Source of the DNA: Pavlovales sp. CCMP2436
Taxonomy: Eukaryota; Haptophyta; Pavlovophyceae; Pavlovales
Assembly (NCBI GenBank): GCA_026770615.1
Contig: MU631361.1
Span: forward strand, 245,866-256,422
Length of the DNA stretch: 10,557 bases
Direction: 5' to 3'
The notes beneath the pieces were generated by a model that was given only the letters and a program-made list of their open reading frames with translations, ran no database searches and was not told the origin of the DNA. The translations under genes and the position numbers were made by a program. Position 1 is the first letter of the stretch; every line of letters starts with the position of its first letter. Of this stretch, positions 7,128-10,557 are shown in pieces.

Positions 7128-7237
7128 GTGCGCGCAATAATACGAAAGCAGGAGCCTATCGTTCCCCTCCCCTCCCCCTTCAGCTTCATGGCTGCTCACT
7201 GTCTGCGCTGACACCAACCACCCCCCCCATTCCCAGC

Positions 7238-7263
7238 TGGAGGGTGGCGCGCTACGCGCTGCA
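7238..7263 (+). repeat. Decayed partial copy of exon 4 start
   Basis: The word AGCTGGAGGGTGGCGC follows attccc and matches the acceptor/start of exon 4 (AGCTGGAGGGCGGCGC at 7543-7558) with one difference. The reading LEGGAL diverges from LEGGAP after that and hits a stop. It looks like a local duplication of an exon edge, or an abandoned alternative exon. Confidence 0.45.
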
Positions 7264-7430
7264 AGGCTGCATGCCTTTCTGCTCTGAGACCCCCCCTCAA
7301 CCATCAGCGAAAGAAGGATGTGTTTCAGGGCTCGTACATAGCCATAAGACATCGTCATCTTTTTATTACATTCTTCTTATAGATTAGATTTGCGGTGGAT
7401 TGCCCGTGCGCCTTCGGGCTGCAAGTCTGT

Positions 7431-7460
7431 GGACGTTAAAGAACTATTATTCAAAAAAAG
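7431..7460. repeat. Dispersed segment shared with 3923-3955
   Basis: GGACGTTAAAGAACTATTATT followed by an A-run matches the 3923-3955 segment (GGACGTTAAAAGAACTACTA, then T and A runs) apart from small indels. One copy lies in a dioxygenase-locus intron and the other in the 3840-4130 block. Probably a decayed repeat tail. Confidence 0.55.
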
Positions 7461-7544
7461 CTTGGTGGTGGCACTCACTGTGACATCCCCTACACTCAAA
7501 CAAAATATTAATAAAATGATTTCCCTGTGACAAAATTATAATAG

Positions 7545-7640
7545 CTGGAGGGCGGCGCACCGCAGGGCTCGATGTGGAAGGGTGCATAGTTTGGCTGCCC
7601 GATAAAACAGTTCCGCTTCCGGGAAACCGTTACGCACCAG
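7545..7640 (+). CDS. Dioxygenase-like exon 4, with an in-frame TAG at 7587
   Basis: The acceptor is ttataatag and the donor CACCAG|gtctgc; 32 codons, phase 0 both ends. It reads LEGGAPQGSMWKGA, TAG, FGCPIKQFRFRETVTHQ. CPIKQFRF matches the CPL.SFRF motif of plant DOX. Joined to exon 3, the distance from the DH pair to CP is 18 residues, the same as in Arabidopsis DOX1. The TAG occupies a position that is variable in the family. Confidence 0.75.
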
Positions 7641-7684
7641 GTCTGCCCGTTCGTTTATTGTATACATACATTATAATGATTATT

Positions 7685-7751
7685 AACGGCTTAGCATGGT
7701 TCAACAAGTGGTGTTCACTTACAGACTTGGTCGACGTCAGACATCAGTCCT
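7685..7751 (-). repeat. Dispersed repeat A, copy 1 (inverted)
   Basis: This 67-bp block is the reverse complement of 7849-7915 at about 57 of 67 positions. On the minus strand it begins AGGACTGATGTCTGACG and ends ACCATGCTAAGCCGTT. With copy 2 it forms a fold-back pair around a GT- and GGGA-rich spacer in intron 4. Confidence 0.85.
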
Positions 7752-7848
7752 ATTAAGAGGGGTGTGTGTGGGCGTGCGTTTGTGTGTGAGTGGGTGGGTG
7801 AGGGAGGGGAGGGGGAGGGGTTGTGTGTGTGTGTGTATCCCTGCTGCC
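7752..7848. repeat. GT- and GGGA-rich loop of the fold-back pair
   Basis: Interrupted GT repeats with GGGAGGGGAGGGGGAGGGG at about 7803-7820 between the two arms of repeat A. The G-runs could form a quadruplex on the plus strand. No coding content. Confidence 0.7.
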
Positions 7849-7915
7849 AGGACTAACGTCTGACGCCGACCAAGTCAGTGAGTGAACAACACCTGATGAA
7901 CCATGCTGAGCCGCT
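7849..7915 (+). repeat. Dispersed repeat A, copy 2
   Basis: 67 bp differing from copy 3 (8954-9020) at three positions. The similarity extends upstream through ATCCCTGCTGCC (from about 7837) and downstream into a TA run. Confidence 0.9.
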
Positions 7916-7927
7916 ATATATATATAG

Positions 7928-8227
7928 TCTCGACTACGACCCCCACTAAACTTGTCCCCAACTGCGTGTTGGCATGAAACCTCCGTCAGATTTAGACATG
8001 TCGCAAACCTAATCTCCCCGTACCTTCAAGCGTACTGCACATGACTATTTTCTTCATCTTATTTGATGTCCCCTAACACACACTCCAGCACCATGGGCCT
8101 GGGGTGATGGTTTCATGATAATATCCGCTCAATTGTAATAGCATGACTAATTCCTTATTATCCTAGCATTTATAACATTATAATCAAGTGACAAGGAGTC
8201 ATGATGTTATTCCCCTCCACCACACAG
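7928..8227. other. Intron 4 remainder
   Basis: About 300 bp of ordinary intronic sequence between repeat A copy 2 and exon 5. It ends in the acceptor context ctccaccacacag. No gene or RNA recognised. Confidence 0.5.
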
Positions 8228-8293
8228 CTATACGAGCCGGACAGCCATAAGGAAGTTGCCGGGTTCAACTACACGCAACACTCGCTCAAGCTG
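8228..8293 (+). CDS. Dioxygenase-like exon 5 (22 codons)
   Basis: The acceptor ccaccacacag and donor AAGCTG|gtgcgt bound a phase 0 to phase 0 exon. It reads LYEPDSHKEVAGFN then YTQHSLKL. SHKEVAGF aligns with the KEVPTGFF stretch of plant DOX, and joining to exon 6 gives HSLKL-WDASVLYG, the equivalent of RTPWWDSSVIYG. No disruption seen. Confidence 0.7.
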
Positions 8294-8385
8294 GTGCGTT
8301 CTTTTAAAAACAACGAGTCATTTAAAAAAAATCCTTCTAAAAAGAGTTCCTTTGATGTCACTCGACTTGCATTTTTGTGGAGTGG

Positions 8386-8518
8386 ATGTGTGTGTGTGTG
8401 TGTGGGTGGGTGGGTGGTGGTGGTAGTAGTGTGTGTGTGTATGTGTGTAGGTGTGTAGGTGTAGGTGTGCGTGTGCGTGTGTGTGTGCGTGTGTGCGTGT
8501 GTGCGTGTGTGTGTGCGC

Positions 8519-8552
<34 letters not shown>

Positions 8553-8558
8553 GTGTGC
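8386..8558. repeat. Long interrupted GT/GC microsatellite
   Basis: GT units mixed with GGGT, GTAG and GCGT interruptions over about 170 bp, in intron 5 just before the 16-bp minisatellite. Open frames across it on both strands only translate the repeat. Confidence 0.95.
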
Positions 8559-8576
8559 CCTCTGCCCACTTCCATG

Positions 8577-8752
8577 CTCCACACAGCAACTGCTCCACAC
8601 AGCAACTGCTCCACACTGCAACTGCTCCACACAGAAACTGCTCCACACAGAAACTGCTCCACACAGCAACTGCTCCACAAAGCAACTGCTCCACAAAGCA
8701 ACTGCTCCACACAGCAACTGCTCCACACAGCAACTGCTCCACACAGCAACTG
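8577..8752. repeat. 16-bp minisatellite, 11 units
   Basis: The unit CTCCACACAGCAACTG is repeated 11 times with substitutions only (CACTG, CAGAA, CAAAG variants) and no length change. Identical variants sit in neighbouring units (two GAA units, two AAAG units), which indicates amplification of unit blocks. As 16 is not a multiple of 3 and the unit has no stop in any frame, all frames stay open with a 16-residue periodic product. I consider it non-coding because it lies in an intron. Confidence 0.95.
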
Positions 8753-8953
8753 CGGCGCAGTGCACTGACTCTAACCCGAATGCGAAGTGATTCTTCTTGA
8801 TTTATTTTGCTTAATTCATTCAGTTATTATTCCATGATGATGATTATGATGTGAACTTGTAAATATGATTTGTAGGTGTGATGCCACCTACAGTACATAC
8901 TATAATACGAGTTCACCACCAACCTCACCTCTACCACCACCATCCCTGCTGCC

Positions 8954-9020
8954 AGGACTAACGTCTGACGTCGACCAAATCAGTGAGTGAACAACACCTG
9001 TTGAACCATGCTGAGCCGCT
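8954..9020 (+). repeat. Dispersed repeat A, copy 3
   Basis: 67 bp, three differences from copy 2, followed by a longer TA run (9020-9042). It lies in intron 5, between the minisatellite and repeat B copy 2. Confidence 0.9.
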
Positions 9021-9073
9021 ATATATATATATATATATATGTATGTATATACATACTATAATATTAGATTTAT

Positions 9074-9184
9074 GATAGGGATTCAAGCTGGTGTCTGACT
9101 GTTCTCAATGTTGTGCTGGTCTGAGCGCTGCGTCGCCCATTGCCTGCTGCGTGCCTTAGTCGGCTGCGCTGGCTTGGGCGCCAC
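9074..9184 (+). repeat. Dispersed repeat B, copy 2
   Basis: Same 111-bp length as copy 1 (107-217), with five mismatches by eye. With the inverted arm at 9208-9245 it makes a fold-back unit of about 172 bp. Confidence 0.9.
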
Positions 9185-9207
9185 TAATTAGATAATATTA
9201 TATATGT

Positions 9208-9245
9208 AACATTCAGAACAGTCAGACGCCAGCTTGAATCCCTAT
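9208..9245 (-). repeat. Inverted terminal arm of repeat B
   Basis: 38 bp, the reverse complement of the left end of repeat B. It is identical to copy 1 (108-145) but differs at two positions from the adjacent copy 2. Confidence 0.9.
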
Positions 9246-9251
9246 TAGTAA

Positions 9252-9387
9252 TATATGTAAAATCAGATTCTATTCATGTACCACGTAGGTGGGACGCGTC
9301 TATGCTCTACGGTACCGTAGATCAGATTACATATTATTATGTGTAAAGTCAGATGTTATTCATGTACCACAGTGCTCTACGGTACCC
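9252..9387 (+). repeat. Tandem pieces of exon 6 with duplicated flank
   Basis: The flank ATTCATGTACCAC occurs at about 9272-9284 and 9357-9369. It is followed first by TGGGACGCGTCTATGCTCTA (reading WDASMLYGT), and then by a shorter piece, GTGCTCTACGGTACC (VLYGT). Both copy the start of exon 6 at 9464 (WDASVLYGT). They are exon fragments duplicated upstream of the full exon, or remnants of alternative exons. Confidence 0.75.
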
Positions 9388-9463
9388 CCCTCCTCTCCCA
9401 CATCTCTCTATGCCCAGATCACCGACTAATGCACAATGCCCTTCTCCCCACCCTCTGTATAAG

Positions 9464-9595
9464 TGGGACGCGTCTGTGCTCTACGGCACCACTGCGGCGC
9501 AGAGCACGCGCTCGCGCGCGCACAGGGGAGGGATGTTGGTGGAGCTCGACCCAAAAAACAACTTCCTGCCTGTGCAAGATGGCACCTTGCATCTC
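9464..9595 (+). CDS. Dioxygenase-like exon 6 (44 codons), donor lost
   Basis: The acceptor ccctctgtataag opens in phase 0. It reads WDASVLYGTTAAQSTRS then GGMLVELDPKNNFLPVQDGT and LHL. WDASVLYG is the W-D-x-S-x-Y-G signature shared by alpha-dioxygenases and relatives; LPVQDG fits the L..DEDG loop. The length from YG to the exon 7 GD motif matches the family if the exon ends at 9595. The next bases are TAATC: no GT donor and an immediate in-frame TAA. Loss of one G from a former GTAATC would explain both. Confidence 0.8.
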
Positions 9596-9598
9596 TAA

Positions 9599-10260
9599 TC
9601 TACTCCCCTCCCCACCGAGTGGAGAAGTAAAAGTTTATTCAATTTGAACTTTAATTCTAATTTAACTCATACATTCATTCAATCATTCATTTTTGAAATG
9701 AGGCAGTGGCACCTAGTCCGAAAAATGATGTCATGTATAAGATGTCTCTACCCTGTCCTCGAGTTGGGGGGGGGGAGTCTGTACTGCACAGGTACTACGC
9801 CGACCTGTCCGATAGAGACCCGGAACTGCTTATTCCCCTTCGCGACAAATCACTCTCGTAGCTTTTGTTGGATCTCCCCTCCGCCATTCTGATTCGTAAT
9901 TAGTTTTAGTCCCCGCTTAATAACTAAAGGCCGGGTTTCAATCGGACAGTACACCGTCTGCGCTACAGCATGGGGGGTAGGTATGGGGGGTAGGAATTAT
10001 TTAACCGACGCAACTCAATGTCACAAATCACAACCTGATGTAACACCCCGTGTAACACAGCGGCGTGCCGGCGGGGGCATCAATGGCGGAGGGTTGGCGT
10101 GGGGTGTGCCGTGCTCTCGGAATGAAGACCTTCCTGGTGCGTGTGTGTGCGTGTGTGTGCGGGCGTGCCTTTTTTTTCTTCTTTTTTTCTTTTTTTATTT
10201 TTCTTTTATTTTTATTTTTTTTCATTTAAAAAAAAAATCTTTTATCTTTATTTTATTAGG
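9599..10260. other. Intron 6 first part: low-complexity, no gene
   Basis: Contains a nine-base G-run near 9767-9776, G-rich repeats near 9971-9990, a GT run near 10139-10162 and a long T-rich tract (about 10168-10225) followed by an A-run. Short ORFs here show no family motif. Confidence 0.5.
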
Positions 10261-10328
10261 AGGACTGATGTCGGACGTCGACCCATTTTTTTTGGTGTAC
10301 ACAACCTGTTGAACCATGCTGAGCCGCT
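10261..10328 (+). repeat. Dispersed repeat A, copy 4 (diverged centre)
   Basis: Ends match the other copies (AGGACTGATGTC at the left; CTGTTGAACCATGCTGAGCC at the right), while the centre is replaced by CATTTTTTTTGGTG. Located in intron 6. Confidence 0.8.
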
Positions 10329-10498
10329 AATCAGCGCTTTGTTTTCGGCTTCCTCATCCTCCACCACTTCTACCAGTTCCCCACTTCGGCGTAGCGCGTA
10401 GGAGCCTGCGTCGGAGTGAGCGCTAAGATCAGCTTGACTTGAACTTGACACACATCCAGCCAGGATCCTCGTTCATTAATATGATTATAACTTCGTAG

Positions 10499-10557
10499 GT
10501 GGGTGACCAGCTCAACTCCTACCTCGGAGTGGCGCTGCTGCAGGCTCTCTTTCTCAA
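10499..10557 (+). CDS. Dioxygenase-like exon 7, cut by the window edge
   Basis: The acceptor ataacttcgtag opens a phase 0 frame reading VGDQLNSYLGVALLQALFL to the last base. Plant DOX has SGDIRNSWAGVSALQALFIKEHN at this point: the helix before the conserved EHN, which leads towards the haem-binding region. No disruption in the visible part. Confidence 0.85.
   Translation, partial: MGDQLNSYLGVALLQALFL

Larger units (their letters stand above)
6388..10557 (+). pseudogene. Alpha-dioxygenase-like haem peroxidase gene, disrupted, 3' end outside window
   Basis: Seven exons (6388-6468, 6611-6890, 7033-7127, 7545-7640, 8228-8293, 9464-9595, 10499 onward) encode the N-terminal half of a fatty-acid alpha-dioxygenase-like protein. 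In plants these haem enzymes (DOX/PIOX) add O2 to the alpha carbon of fatty acids, giving 2-hydroperoxides. Landmarks occur in family order: PWHK, EKYNL, FGGN, FNMIAA, VHNWMDH with the distal haem histidine, CPIKQFRF, WDASVLYG, LPVQDG and GDQLNS. Motif spacing matches plant DOX closely (about 42 residues from YNL to FGGN, 18 from the DH pair to CP). The catalytic tyrosine and proximal histidine would lie in exons beyond 10557. Disruptions: TAG at 6771 and 7587, a frame change at about 7102 and no GT donor at 9596. Each exon otherwise keeps its frame and most splice phases agree, so decay looks fairly recent. The start codon and first exon boundary are not determined. An unusual decoding system or sequence errors are the alternatives. 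Confidence 0.75.

Noticed and set aside
6651..7137. Minus-strand His/Thr-rich ORFs
   Set aside because: Antisense of exon 2 and of the GT repeat.
6771..7589. TAG reassigned to an amino acid in this genome
   Set aside because: Attractive because both internal stops are TAG, but the frameshift and lost donor in the same gene favour pseudogene decay, and the upstream gene appears to end with TAG. Kept only as an alternative.
8577..8752. CRISPR-like array
   Set aside because: The 16-bp units are contiguous with no spacers; it is a minisatellite in a eukaryotic intron.
8269..8800. Several overlapping ORFs of 105-157 codons on both strands rich in Cys/Val/His/Thr
   Set aside because: They translate the GT microsatellite and the 16-bp minisatellite; all frames are open because the unit has no stop, and the region lies inside an intron.
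10168..10238. T-rich tract followed by an A-run as a retroposon poly(A) tail
   Set aside because: No associated retroelement frame or target-site duplication seen; simple low-complexity DNA explains it.

Overview
This is a eukaryotic nuclear window. Short GC-rich coding segments are bounded by GT-AG splice sites with C/T-rich tracts upstream of the acceptors. They sit in AT-rich DNA full of microsatellites, homopolymer runs, fold-back repeats and dispersed repeats. No bacterial operon structure is visible. I cannot place the lineage; an intron-rich alga, protist or invertebrate would all fit.

Layout. (1) Positions 1-1500: a hairpin, one copy of dispersed repeat B, then the 3' end of a multi-exon plus-strand gene (exons 324-386 and 517-567, a possible small exon 817-850, and a terminal exon ending in TAG at 1499). 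Its function is not recognised. (2) Positions 1500-3840: no convincing gene, but palindromes, a 40-bp tandem duplication and a MITE-like fold-back element (3386-3651). (3) Positions 3840-5240: fragmentary coding-looking blocks, ending in a well-supported ORF of unknown function (about 4546-5236). (4) Positions 5240-6380: no gene, but two strong inverted repeats; the one at 6191-6241 is a near-perfect 21-bp stem. (5) Positions 6388-10557: exons that join, mostly in phase, into the N-terminal half of a fatty-acid alpha-dioxygenase-like protein (animal haem peroxidase superfamily). The gene runs off the right edge.

The alpha-dioxygenase locus is the main result. Exon by exon it carries the family's landmarks: PWHK, a GIIYL/EKYNL segment, FGGN, FNMIAA, the distal-haem-histidine motif VHNWMDH, CPIKQFRF, WDASVLYG, LPVQDG and GDQLNS. 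The inter-motif spacing is close to that of plant alpha-dioxygenases. It also carries two in-frame TAG codons (6771, 7587), an apparent 10-nt deletion right before the distal histidine (about 7102) and a lost splice donor at 9596. I read it as a decaying pseudogene; unusual decoding or assembly error are less likely alternatives.

The introns of this locus hold a 67-bp repeat family (four copies, two forming an inverted pair), a second copy of repeat B with its own inverted arm, an 11-unit 16-bp minisatellite beside a long GT array, and short duplicated pieces of the locus's own exons.
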